From assembly GCA_900555715.1 (NCBI GenBank), contig USMC01000036.1, positions 1 to 25,363 of the forward strand: 25,363 nucleotides of DNA, read 5' to 3'. This DNA is from an uncultured Porphyromonadaceae bacterium (GTDB taxonomy: Bacteria; Bacteroidota; Bacteroidia; Bacteroidales; Muribaculaceae). Position numbers and translations under genes: made by a program. Within the stretch, counting starts at the first letter, position 1. Every line of letters begins with the position of its first letter. The notes under the pieces were generated by a model that worked only from the letters and a program-made list of their open reading frames with translations, was not told the DNA's origin and did not search any database. Shown here one piece after another: positions 16,080-23,894 of this stretch.

Positions 16080-18272
16080 ATGAAGAAATATATATTGCAG
16101 GGATTGTTCATTTTCCTTGGCTCGGTGGTTTGCGCGGGCGCCGTCGCGCAGCGCAGCACTGTTGTGAAGGAGATTGCGCCTTACTGCTATCCCGAGAATG
16201 CACCTGCCCGTGCCGACATCGTCTTTATGGCAGACGGAAAAAGCTATGTGGAACGGAGTGCCGACGGTCGTAAACTCGTTGTCCGCGACATTACGACCGG
16301 AAAAGAGACCGAGACAATTTTTGATGCCGGTCATACCCGCGAGGCTCAGATAGACGGTTTTGACGGTTTCCGCGTCAGCGACAACGCGCGCCGCATACTT
16401 CTGTGGCGCAATCCTCAGGCGGTGTACCGCCGTTCGTTTACTGCCGAATACTATGTTTACGAGGTGCGTTCCCGCATACTCCGTCCGCTTTCGACGGAGC
16501 ATAAACGGCAGAGCGAACCGCATTTTTCGCCTGATGCGCGCGCCGTGGCGTTCGTTGCAGACAATAATATTTATATGGCGAAACTCGACTATAACACCGA
16601 GGTAGCTGTCACAACCGACGGTAAAGCCGGGGAGATCATCAACGGCGCTACCGACTGGACCTATGAAGAGGAATTCGGCAGGACGTCGCTTATGGCATGG
16701 TCGCCTGACAATCTGACATTCGCCTATGTCCGTTTCGACGAGAGCCGTGTCCCGCTCTACAATCTTCCGCTATATCAGGGCACATGCTCGCCCATGAACG
16801 AATATGAGTTCTATCCCGGCACGCTGAGCTATAAGTATCCTGTCGCCGGTCAGCCTAACTCGAAGGTTACGCTTCATACCTACGATGTAGAGACGCGCAA
16901 GACAAAGCAGATGACCTTCCCGGGCGGAGAACCGTATTATATCCCGTTCATAAAGTACGGACCGAATGAGAGCACTCTGATAGTGGCTACTCTCAACCGC
17001 GACCAGAACCGCTATGAGATTTTCAAGGTGAATCCGCGTTCGACGGTGTCGAAATCCATCTTTACAGACAATTCGAAGGCGTGGATAGAGCCGATGGCAT
17101 ACGAGAATCTATATCTCGGCGATAAATCGTTCTTCGTCGCTTCCGATGCCGACGGGTATACGAGATACTATGAATATACCTATGCCGGAGCGAAGGTTAA
17201 GACAGTAACGCCCGCAAAAGTCGACGCTACGGATTTCTATGGCACGGATGCTCTTGGAAATGTCTACTATCAGGCAGCGGCTCCGTCGCCGCTTGAGCGT
17301 ACGGTGTACAGGGCCGGCGCCAAAGGTACTGTGGCGCTGAGCAAGACCGACGGATATTCTTCCGCAGTGTTCTCGCCCGGATGCACGGCGATATCGCTCA
17401 CATACAGCAATGTCGAAACACCGCCTGTGACAGCTCTGTGCCGTGCCGACGGCAAGCAGCTGCGTGTGCTTGAAGATAACAAGGCTCTTGCAGCAAAAAC
17501 CGCAGGCAAGCTTCAGAAGAAAGAATTTTTCACTATGCGCGCCGATGACGGCACTGAGCTCAACGGATATATGGTTAAACCATCCGATTTCAATGAGTCC
17601 GGGCGTTATCCGGTCATTATGAGCCAGTACAGCGGACCTGGTTCGCAGCAGGTGCTTCGCCGGTGGACTTTCGACTGGGAGCAGTACTATGCCTCCAAGG
17701 GATATATAATAGTGTGTGTCGACGGTCGTGGCACCGGTGGCAGAGGTGCGGCGTTCCGCACGGCGGTCTACCGCCATCTCGGTCAATATGAGACCCTCGA
17801 CCAGCTTGCCGCCGCCCGCTACTGCGCCTCGCTGCCGTATGTAGCTCCAGGCAAAATCGGTATTTACGGCTGGAGCTACGGCGGCTATCAGGCTCTGATG
17901 TGCGCCACCGCCGACGGGTGTCCTTACGCTGCAGCTGTCGCCGTGGCACCTGTCACCGACTGGCGTTTCTACGATACCGTATACACCGAGCGTTATATGC
18001 TCACCCCACAGCAGAACGAGACAGGGTATAATGAAGCCTCTGTCCTTCTGCGTGCTCTGCATCTTGGCTGTCCTGTCCTGACGATGTACGGAACAGCCGA
18101 CGACAATGTTCATCCTGCCAATACGCTGCAGTTTGTCTCGCGCCTGCAAAGCGCGGGGATACTCTCCGATATGTATGTTTTCCCGAATATGAACCACTCG
18201 ATAAACGGTTGCAACGCGCGTGCTGTTGTCTATGGGCGTATGTTCGAATATTTCAACCGTTATCTCCGCTAA
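16080..18272 (+). CDS. Dipeptidyl peptidase IV / prolyl tripeptidyl peptidase-like S9B serine peptidase
   Basis: The 730-residue exported protein has a signal peptide ending near AVAQ (about 24), an eight-bladed propeller-type N-terminal region and a C-terminal alpha/beta-hydrolase. The catalytic triad is visible: Ser599 in GWSYGGY, Asp674 in GTADDNVHP and His706 in MNHSI. The oxyanion-region motif VDGRGTGGRG lies about 50 residues before the serine. The glutamates that hold the free substrate N terminus are in DWTYEEEFG (about 192-200). Such enzymes cut di- or tripeptides after proline from peptide N termini, in the periplasm or at the surface. I chose the ATG at 16080, because an in-frame ATG at 16029 lies upstream of the -7 box. 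It is first in a run of tightly packed genes (a 3-bp gap to the next) and diverges from susC. DPP4 and the tripeptidyl type cannot be separated by eye. Confidence 0.92.
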   Translation: MKKYILQGLFIFLGSVVCAGAVAQRSTVVKEIAPYCYPENAPARADIVFMADGKSYVERSADGRKLVVRDITTGKETETIFDAGHTREAQIDGFDGFRVSDNARRILLWRNPQAVYRRSFTAEYYVYEVRSRILRPLSTEHKRQSEPHFSPDARAVAFVADNNIYMAKLDYNTEVAVTTDGKAGEIINGATDWTYEEEFGRTSLMAWSPDNLTFAYVRFDESRVPLYNLPLYQGTCSPMNEYEFYPGTLSYKYPVAGQPNSKVTLHTYDVETRKTKQMTFPGGEPYYIPFIKYGPNESTLIVATLNRDQNRYEIFKVNPRSTVSKSIFTDNSKAWIEPMAYENLYLGDKSFFVASDADGYTRYYEYTYAGAKVKTVTPAKVDATDFYGTDALGNVYYQAAAPSPLERTVYRAGAKGTVALSKTDGYSSAVFSPGCTAISLTYSNVETPPVTALCRADGKQLRVLEDNKALAAKTAGKLQKKEFFTMRADDGTELNGYMVKPSDFNESGRYPVIMSQYSGPGSQQVLRRWTFDWEQYYASKGYIIVCVDGRGTGGRGAAFRTAVYRHLGQYETLDQLAAARYCASLPYVAPGKIGIYGWSYGGYQALMCATADGCPYAAAVAVAPVTDWRFYDTVYTERYMLTPQQNETGYNEASVLLRALHLGCPVLTMYGTADDNVHPANTLQFVSRLQSAGILSDMYVFPNMNHSINGCNARAVVYGRMFEYFNRYLR

Positions 18273-18275
18273 TCC

Positions 18276-19607
18276 ATGTCAGACCAACGTGAAGAAATAA
18301 AGTCCAGACCAGAGGATGTCATCTGGGATCTCTGGCGTATCTGGGCTGTTGCATTGGGCGCTCTGGCGCTTCCTCTGCTGCTGTCGGTATGGCTTCCTAA
18401 AGTGTGGATTTCTGTCCTGACGCTTGTTGAGGCGTGTAGTCTCAATGTAGCCATCAACAGGCGTTATCACCGTCTTGTCGGCTATTGTTCCCTCGTCCTC
18501 CGGATAGCCTCGAGGGTGCTGTTCGTGACGGCGGCAATAATGCTTCTCATCGTTATTCTCTGCACCGACTGGCTTGTGCCGACTGTGATACATCTTCAGG
18601 TCTATAATCAGCAGATTCCGTTTATTACCGCTCTGATAATATTCCCGGTGATAATCGTCGTATGTATCATGTGGCTTTATATGGGTCTCGGCGACAGGCA
18701 TTGCCGCGAGTGCCAGCGACGTTTCGGCTACTATGCCGGCGACAGCATCGGCGCCACGCTCTACTACCGCGAGACGCGCTATCAGGTCTTTATCCTGATG
18801 CTTCTTTCGGTGTCTGTCGGCGCGATAGAATACTGGTATTATTTCGTGCGGTATATCAACTCCGACATCAACACACCCGACCGCTTTTTCTTCAACTACC
18901 TTCCTGCCGTCGTCTATCTGATTTCTCTTCTGTTTATGTTCGGAAGGTATGCCAACATGAAGGCTCTGTATAATTCGATAGAGGCTACACGCGTCTCGAA
19001 ACGCAACAAGACTGTGATACGCTTCCTCATTTTCAGCGGCGACGATCTTCTTCTCCACAAGGGCACAGACGGACTGTACGACACTCCTGCCGAAGCAGTG
19101 GTGGACAGGACACAGTCGATAGGCGACCATCAGGCGCGTCTTCTTTTTGAAGAACTTATGGCGATCCGTAAGTTCGAGCTTCACTACTGCTTCACCAACG
19201 ACGGTTTCGTGAACGACTCGAACATTATTCACTATACGGTTTTTCTCGATGAGGAAGAGCGCGGCGCTGTCGACGAAGAAGATACGTGGTTCAACGCCTA
19301 CATGATAGACAGCGCTCTTGCGTCCAATTCCATTTCTCCGGTTCTTGCAAATGAAATTTTCCGCATACACACCATTGCGATGACATGGAAGACCTACGAC
19401 CGCAGCGGAAAGCGTCTTTATCCCATCAGGCACTACCGCCCGACCTTCCGTTTCCGCGACATGCCCGAGTGGGATGTCGACTATGACGATATGCGCTGGT
19501 TCGATATAGCGAAAAACAACGAAGACCGCCGGTTCTACCGTCTCCGCCGCCTTTACGAATCACTTACCGGTCAGCTGCGGCGTACCGGAAAAGCGGACAT
19601 CCGATGA
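18276..19607 (+). CDS. Polytopic membrane protein with possible degenerate Nudix-like C-terminal domain
   Basis: The 443-residue protein has five or six membrane segments in its first half (about 22-43, 70-96, 114-137, 170-190 and 207-225, perhaps one more at 45-60) and a soluble C-terminal half of about 215 residues. A short HCRECQ (Cys143, Cys146) follows the 114-137 segment. Residues 246-335 run VIRFLIFSGDDLLLHKGTDG, then DTPAEA, then ARLLFEELMAI, and IIHYTVFLDEEE. This order resembles a Nudix hydrolase fold, but the Nudix box glycines and most of its acidic residues are missing, so catalysis is unlikely. That reading is inference. It starts 3 bp after the peptidase stop and overlaps miaA by 4 bp (ATGA), so it is co-transcribed with both. 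I do not recognise a named family. Confidence 0.8.
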   Translation: MSDQREEIKSRPEDVIWDLWRIWAVALGALALPLLLSVWLPKVWISVLTLVEACSLNVAINRRYHRLVGYCSLVLRIASRVLFVTAAIMLLIVILCTDWLVPTVIHLQVYNQQIPFITALIIFPVIIVVCIMWLYMGLGDRHCRECQRRFGYYAGDSIGATLYYRETRYQVFILMLLSVSVGAIEYWYYFVRYINSDINTPDRFFFNYLPAVVYLISLLFMFGRYANMKALYNSIEATRVSKRNKTVIRFLIFSGDDLLLHKGTDGLYDTPAEAVVDRTQSIGDHQARLLFEELMAIRKFELHYCFTNDGFVNDSNIIHYTVFLDEEERGAVDEEDTWFNAYMIDSALASNSISPVLANEIFRIHTIAMTWKTYDRSGKRLYPIRHYRPTFRFRDMPEWDVDYDDMRWFDIAKNNEDRRFYRLRRLYESLTGQLRRTGKADIR

Positions 19608-20521
19608 AGAAAGGCGCCGTGATAGCAGTTGTCGGTCCGACGGCGTGCGGCAAGACGCGCCGTGGCGTCGACATTGCCAGACACTTAGGCGGCGAGATTG
19701 TCAGCGCAGACTCACGTCAGGTCTACCGAGGCATGGATGTAGGCACAGGCAAGGACCTTGCCGATTACGGCGATGATGTGCCGTATCATCTCATCGATGT
19801 TGCTCCGGCGGGATATAAGTATAATCTTTTTGAATATCTGCGCGACGCTCGCGCTGCCATCGGCGACATTGAGCGTCGCGGGCGTGTGCCTGTCGTTGTC
19901 GGCGGAACGGGGCTTTATGTCGAGTCGCTGCTCAAAGGTATGCTCATGCCGGAAGTGCCGCGAAACGACGGACTGCGAGCCGCTCTCGAAGGAAAGACTC
20001 TAGGCGAGCTGACGGAAATGCTTGCGGGAATGAAGACGTTGCATAATACTACCGACGTGGACACTGTTCAGCGCGCTCTCCGTGCACTCGAAATCGAACA
20101 CTACTATCTCGTCCATCCCGAAGAAGCGTCGCTCGCCCGTGCCCCCGAACCGCTCGATGCCGTTATCGTCGGCATAGACATTCCGCGCGATGAACGTCGC
20201 CGTCAGATATCCGACAGACTCCGCCGCCGTTTCGAGGAGGAAGATATGCTTGCCGAGGTGCGACGTCTTATCGATGAAGGCGTTGCTGCCGACGACCTCA
20301 TATATTACGGACTCGAATACAAATTCATCACGCTCCATGTGACAGGCCGCATATCGCGTCAGGAGATGTATACCGGGCTTGAGACCGCTATACATCAGTT
20401 CGCCAAGCGTCAGATGACATGGTTCCGCGGTATGGAACGGCGGGGATTCACGATCCACTGGCTGCCATGGGATATGCCGAAGGACGATTTCCTCAGTGAG
20501 GTTGATAAACTTGTTGTGTGA
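19604..20521 (+). CDS. miaA: tRNA dimethylallyltransferase MiaA
   Basis: The 305-residue protein transfers a dimethylallyl group to N6 of A37 in tRNAs that read codons starting with U. It shows the P-loop GPTACGKT (about 11-18), the signature SADSRQVYRGMDVGTGK (about 34-50), VVVGGTGLYVESLLKG (about 97-112) and the C-terminal FAKRQMTWFRG (about 268-278). All are diagnostic of MiaA, and the length is normal. Most MiaA proteins read IGTAKP in the second motif; here it is VGTGKD. Its start overlaps the stop of the membrane-protein gene (ATGA), and its own stop overlaps the next start by one base, so translation is probably coupled through the operon. Confidence 0.96.
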   Translation: MKKGAVIAVVGPTACGKTRRGVDIARHLGGEIVSADSRQVYRGMDVGTGKDLADYGDDVPYHLIDVAPAGYKYNLFEYLRDARAAIGDIERRGRVPVVVGGTGLYVESLLKGMLMPEVPRNDGLRAALEGKTLGELTEMLAGMKTLHNTTDVDTVQRALRALEIEHYYLVHPEEASLARAPEPLDAVIVGIDIPRDERRRQISDRLRRRFEEEDMLAEVRRLIDEGVAADDLIYYGLEYKFITLHVTGRISRQEMYTGLETAIHQFAKRQMTWFRGMERRGFTIHWLPWDMPKDDFLSEVDKLVV

Positions 20522-21453
20522 TGCGCCGTAGGTTTCTATCTGTCATTTTTGCGTTTATGGCATTTGCGGCGTTGCCGGCGAAGGGCATAGACAGCCTGTG
20601 CCTGACGGAGCTGGAACGTCCTGTGACAGAGCTCACCTATCATGTGCGTCTCGGAGTGCCTAACAACAGACCGCTGAATTTCAGTGTATTCTGGAACCGA
20701 CACGACAGCACCGTCTTCATGCGTGCCGACATTGAAGTGTTCCCTTTGTCCGAGGCTGATGCTGCCGGAAAGAATGTCTGCCGGTATGCTGTGTATGCAG
20801 TGGAAGACGGTACGGAACGGGAGCAGACATCCGGAGAAGGAAAGTTTACTTTCGCCACAGAGAAGAAGACGGGGTTTTCGGCGGTTCTGACGGCAGATGC
20901 TTCGGGCGGCGCGCTGTCGCTCGGCGGCGCGTATCCGGAAATATATGTGCCTGTCGATTTCGACCGTGAGCGTCCGGGGGCGATAGGAGTAGGATATGGC
21001 AGAAAAACAAAGCTGCTCAATAATCTGATAGTCAGTAATCAGCGCGAGCCTATGCGGCGCAGCCGCTTCGCATCGGAAGATGAACTTGCCGAATATCTCA
21101 GCTCCTCGGAGGACTCCAGAGAAGGAATATGGACATATCTCGACAGAGATGTAGACGTCCGTAAGGCGTCGCTGCCTGCTGATTATCGTCTGGCGACGGT
21201 AGCCGACAGCGTCGGCGGCTACGACATCATCATTCTTGCCGGCGGGGGCGACTTGTTCAAGCCGCTGGATATCAAAGGACATCTGAGCCCGACGCCGTTC
21301 ATCGACCATTACGATCTGGAATGGCTATGTTACGACGGCAAACATCTGTCGGCAGACACAAGCGCAGATATAGAGCAGGGCGGAGCAGTGCTGAAGCTCA
21401 GTTTTCCGTTGCTCGGGTCGACAGTCCGCTTCCGGCGCTCTCTTCCCCGATAA
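20521..21453 (+). CDS. Secreted protein of unknown function
   Basis: Counted from the ATG at 20521 (a GTG at 20518 is also in frame), the protein has 310 residues. It starts MRRRFLSVIFAFMAFAALPAKG, a typical signal peptide with cleavage near residue 22. The mature part looks like a mainly beta protein with no catalytic motif I can name. I see LTYHVRLGVPNNRPLNFSVFW, PEIYVPVDFDRERPGAIGVGYGRKTKLLNN and YDIIILAGGGDLF. It is the last gene of the peptidase-miaA run, overlapping the miaA stop by one base. Its last 56 bp overlap the 3' end of the convergent lipoprotein gene on the other strand. It may have an envelope role, but nothing in the sequence proves one. Confidence 0.75.
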   Translation: MRRRFLSVIFAFMAFAALPAKGIDSLCLTELERPVTELTYHVRLGVPNNRPLNFSVFWNRHDSTVFMRADIEVFPLSEADAAGKNVCRYAVYAVEDGTEREQTSGEGKFTFATEKKTGFSAVLTADASGGALSLGGAYPEIYVPVDFDRERPGAIGVGYGRKTKLLNNLIVSNQREPMRRSRFASEDELAEYLSSSEDSREGIWTYLDRDVDVRKASLPADYRLATVADSVGGYDIIILAGGGDLFKPLDIKGHLSPTPFIDHYDLEWLCYDGKHLSADTSADIEQGGAVLKLSFPLLGSTVRFRRSLPR

Positions 21454-21910
21454 GTTCTTCGTTGGAGGCGTTGAAACGCAGACTCCGGTTCAGAAGTGTC
21501 ACAGTGTAGATGTTTTTGTCGCGCGAGAGGCTGAACACACTGCCGAGCTGTTCGGTCTCCTGAAGATAGTTGAACAACGAGGGCGGCAGCTGGTCGAAAA
21601 GCAACACCTCCGGCAGCGGCATGCCGTAGCCATTGACGGCAATCCACTGTTCTTTGTCGTTGAAAGTCAGGCCGGGACCGTTTTTCAGACGTATATGGTA
21701 TATGTCTTTGTAGAAAGTGACAGCGTCGAGGGCTGAATTGGGATAGTAGTCGTTGATGAACCGGCTTATTTCGGGCGGCACTTCGTTCCACAGCTGAGAC
21801 TGTTCGTTGCTGCATGAAGTTATGCCTGTTCCGAGCATCGTCGCAACCGCCGCCAGGATGAATGAGCGGAAAAATGCCAGAAGATTGTATATGTGCGTGT
21901 TCTGTTTCAT
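21398..21910 (-). CDS. PepSY-like (DUF2874-type) lipoprotein
   Basis: The 170-residue protein has an N-terminal hydrophobic segment (LLAFFRSFILAAVATMLGTGITSC). Its Cys near residue 33 follows Gly-Ile-Thr-Ser, an acceptable lipobox, so it is probably an exported lipoprotein. The mature part reads VPPEISRFINDYYPNSALDAVTFYKDIYHIRLKNG and FNDKEQWIAVNG. This is the pattern of PepSY-like DUF2874 proteins (a helix ending in YxPx, then a strand pair with KDxxYxVxLxNG and F), which here appears to occur twice, the second copy beginning at LPPSLFNYLQE. Such proteins are periplasmic and may inhibit or bind partner proteins, but none is shown here. Its 3' end overlaps the convergent gene by 56 bp. It diverges from the transporter gene. 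Confidence 0.75.
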   Translation of the reverse strand: MKQNTHIYNLLAFFRSFILAAVATMLGTGITSCSNEQSQLWNEVPPEISRFINDYYPNSALDAVTFYKDIYHIRLKNGPGLTFNDKEQWIAVNGYGMPLPEVLLFDQLPPSLFNYLQETEQLGSVFSLSRDKNIYTVTLLNRSLRFNASNEELIGEESAGSGLSTRATEN

Positions 21911-21955
21911 AGAATGCTGTTTTTATGCGTGTTTGTTCTAATAACACGGGACTTG

Positions 21956-21988
21956 TTGTGTGAGTTCGCGTTAAAATGCTTAACTTTG
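21956..21988 (+). promoter_or_regulatory. Promoter of the transporter gene
   Basis: TAACTTTG at 21981-21988 is a perfect -7 box. A TTG at 21956-21958 lies 22 bases upstream, slightly long for a -33. The start would be near 21995, giving a leader of about 43 bases. Confidence 0.5.
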
Positions 21989-22037
21989 CAGTGTTAATGC
22001 GCCTCTCCGGTACGGACGGGGCGCGGTTTCTGATGAT

Positions 22038-22961
22038 ATGACAGTTACAAAATTTCAAAAACGTCTGAAGCCTTTCGTACTTCCGCTTGCAATAGTCTTC
22101 GGCTTTCTGTTCTACAAGCCTATTGCCCATCTGCAGTTTTTGGTGCCGTACATAATTTTTACGATGCTGTTCATCACCTTCTGCCGTGTGCGTCCCAGCC
22201 GTTTCCGCCCCGGTCGCATGGTGTGGATGCTTCTTGCGGTGCAGGTGTTGGGGTCGGTCGCCATCTTTTTCGCCCTTCGTCCTCTGGGGCTGTCGCTGGC
22301 GCAGTCGGCGATGATTTGTGTTCTGTGTCCGACGGCGACTGCCGCTCCCGTAGTCACCGGTCTGCTTGGCGGCAGCATAGAGCGTGTGGCGTCGTATTCG
22401 ATAGTCTGTAACCTTACCATGGCGATATTCGCCCCCATGTTTTTTGTCGTTGCCAATCCGGGCGGCGAGGTCGATTTCTTCCGGGCATCGATGGAAATAG
22501 CCATGAACCTTGCGCCGATGATAGTCTTTCCTCTTGGTGCGGCGCTGCTGCTGGGTATTTTTGCTCCCAAGGCGCACGACGCAGTTGCGAAAGTGCAGGG
22601 CGTGTCGTTCTATCTGTGGGCTGTGTCGCTTTTTCTTGTCGTCGGCAAAGCTGTAGGTTTCGTAATGTCGGAGCCATCGTCGGAAGCGCCTGTGATGATT
22701 GCCATGGCGATAACGGCGGCGCTGATATGCGTGGTTCAGTTCGCTGTGGGGCGATACATAGGCGGGAAATGCGGCGACAAGGTGTCTGCCGCGCAGGGTC
22801 TTGCCCAGAAAAACACTGTGCTGGGCATCTGGATGGCGCTCAACTATCTCCTCCCCGTTTCCTCTATCGGTCCGGCTGCATATATCATCTGGCAGAATCT
22901 TGTCAATTCCTGGCAGTTGTTCCGCAAGACGCGTGCCGAAGCCTCCGGCTCAATGAACTAA
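22038..22961 (+). CDS. Bile acid:sodium symporter family (BASS) transporter
   Basis: The 307-residue protein is almost entirely hydrophobic, with about nine or ten membrane helices. It shows the BASS-family segments MICVLCPTATAAPVVTGLLGGSIERVASYSIVCNL (about 92-126), where helix breaks bind sodium in characterised members, and QGLAQKNTVLGIWMALNYL (about 254-272), the second conserved crossing region. It sits in the inner membrane. Family members move bile acids, pantoate, pyruvate or other organic acids with sodium; the substrate here cannot be told. It has its own promoter and is followed by the Crp/Fnr gene after 93 bp with a separate promoter. The first ten residues are basic and short, and the ATG at 22038 is the only good start. 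Confidence 0.87.
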   Translation: MTVTKFQKRLKPFVLPLAIVFGFLFYKPIAHLQFLVPYIIFTMLFITFCRVRPSRFRPGRMVWMLLAVQVLGSVAIFFALRPLGLSLAQSAMICVLCPTATAAPVVTGLLGGSIERVASYSIVCNLTMAIFAPMFFVVANPGGEVDFFRASMEIAMNLAPMIVFPLGAALLLGIFAPKAHDAVAKVQGVSFYLWAVSLFLVVGKAVGFVMSEPSSEAPVMIAMAITAALICVVQFAVGRYIGGKCGDKVSAAQGLAQKNTVLGIWMALNYLLPVSSIGPAAYIIWQNLVNSWQLFRKTRAEASGSMN

Positions 22962-22993
22962 AGCAGACGTCGAAATGTTAAAAATATAGTCTT

Positions 22994-23015
22994 TAAAAAT
23001 GTCCTGACATTTTTA
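22994..23015. promoter_or_regulatory. Palindromic operator in the Crp/Fnr-type gene promoter
   Basis: Ten-base arms TAAAAATGTC (22994-23003) and GACATTTTTA (23006-23015) are perfect inverted repeats around CT. The site ends 3 bases before the -7 box and covers the spacer and -33 region, where a bound regulator would block or alter transcription. The core TGTC/GACA spacing fits a dimeric winged-helix protein, so autoregulation is possible. Confidence 0.6.
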
Positions 23016-23018
23016 TGT

Positions 23019-23026
23019 TAAATTTG
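23019..23026 (+). promoter_or_regulatory. -7 box of the Crp/Fnr-type gene
   Basis: TAAATTTG fits TAnnTTTG fully. The start would be near 23033, about 22 bases before the ATG. No TTTG -33 box is visible, as the palindrome occupies that place, which would fit activator dependence. Confidence 0.55.
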
Positions 23027-23040
23027 CAAAGTAAATAGAC

Positions 23041-23048
23041 AAGGAGGT
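23041..23048 (+). promoter_or_regulatory. Strong Shine-Dalgarno site
   Basis: AAGGAGGT lies 6 bases before the ATG at 23055. Such a full match to the 16S rRNA end is uncommon in Bacteroidota and fixes the start of the regulator. Confidence 0.75.
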
Positions 23049-23054
23049 TATGAT

Positions 23055-23765
23055 ATGCCATCAATGTTTGAACAGCTGATGAATCTTCCCCTCTTCCGCG
23101 GGGTGTCGCTTGAAAAAATGTCGCAGGTTGTAGGAACGGCGAAGCTTCATTTTCTCAAATATCCGGCAGGCGAGACCCTTGTGCGTGCCGGTGAGGCGTG
23201 CACGCATCTCACTTTTGTCTTGTCCGGCAGTGTGAGATGCAGCACCGTCAATGCCAGCGGCAGGTTCGCTGTCGGGCAGACGCTTACGGCTCCCGCTGTC
23301 ATATCTCCCGATTTTCTCTTCGGGCGCTATACCAGCTATCCCTCCACGGCGACGGCTATCGACGACGTTTCGATTCTCAAGATATCCAAGAACGACTACA
23401 CCAAGATTCTGTCGAGCGATCCGGTGTTTATGTTCAATTTCCTCAACATTCTTTCTGCGAATGCGCAGAAGGCTCAGCATGGCATCCTGTCGCTCACAAC
23501 GGGCGAAATCGACGAGCGCATCGCTTTCTGGATTTCGGCTCTGACGCAGCAGGGCAGCACCGACATTGTCCTGTCGTGCCGCAAGCGCGATCTGTGCTCG
23601 CTCTTCGGAACCCAGCGCGCTACTTTTGAGACAGGACTGCAGTCGATGAAAGAGCGCGGCATCCTCGATTTCACATCCAACGAGTTGCGTGTCATCGACC
23701 GTGAGAAACTTCTTGCGCTGCTGCACAACAACAACGAGCTCGACAGCACATTCGGCGCGGACTGA
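23055..23765 (+). CDS. Crp/Fnr family transcriptional regulator
   Basis: The 236-residue protein has an N-terminal cyclic-nucleotide-binding-type jelly roll (FRGVSLEKMSQVVGTAKLHFLKYPAGETLVRAGEACTHLTFVLSGSVRC, about 14-63). A dimer helix follows at about 118-145 (SSDPVFMFNFLNILSANAQKAQHGILSL), and then a C-terminal winged helix with SCRKRDLCSLFGTQRATFETGLQSMKERGILDF at about 174-206. It therefore binds DNA as a dimer. The effector is unknown: the cAMP-pocket Arg-Ser pair is not evident, and no cysteine set for an iron-sulfur cluster is visible, so it may sense something else or nothing. A palindrome in its promoter suggests autoregulation. The gene has a strong Shine-Dalgarno site and a terminator just after it, so it is a single-gene unit. 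Confidence 0.9.
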   Translation: MPSMFEQLMNLPLFRGVSLEKMSQVVGTAKLHFLKYPAGETLVRAGEACTHLTFVLSGSVRCSTVNASGRFAVGQTLTAPAVISPDFLFGRYTSYPSTATAIDDVSILKISKNDYTKILSSDPVFMFNFLNILSANAQKAQHGILSLTTGEIDERIAFWISALTQQGSTDIVLSCRKRDLCSLFGTQRATFETGLQSMKERGILDFTSNELRVIDREKLLALLHNNNELDSTFGAD

Positions 23766-23782
23766 CAGCGGACGGGACGGAA

Positions 23783-23810
23783 CAGCCCTTTAGGGCTGAT
23801 ATTTTTTATT
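23783..23810 (+). terminator. Intrinsic terminator of the Crp/Fnr-type gene
   Basis: CAGCCCT (23783-23789) pairs with AGGGCTG (23792-23798), followed by ATATTTTTTATT. It starts 17 bases after the stop codon. Confidence 0.85.
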
Positions 23811-23825
23811 GTCTTGTTTCGGAAC

Positions 23826-23856
23826 TTGGATATTTGAAAACTTCTTGCTAATTTAG
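23826..23856 (+). promoter_or_regulatory. Possible promoter of the glycosidase-family gene
   Basis: TTG (23826-23828), 20 bases, then TAATTTAG (23849-23856), one base off TAnnTTTG. The start would be near 23863, about 32 bases before the ATG. Confidence 0.4.
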
Positions 23857-23894
23857 CGCTGAAAAACCAAAAAACACATAAACCTTAAAATCAA

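Noticed and set aside
18279..19433. Minus-strand open frame (384 residues) across the membrane-protein gene
   Set aside because: The plus-strand gene is coupled by overlap with both neighbours and has a sensible membrane profile, while the antisense frame has none.
21330..22577. Minus-strand open frame (415 residues) across three genes
   Set aside because: It crosses the lipoprotein gene in another frame and the transporter gene antisense; its composition is strongly basic with no family pattern.
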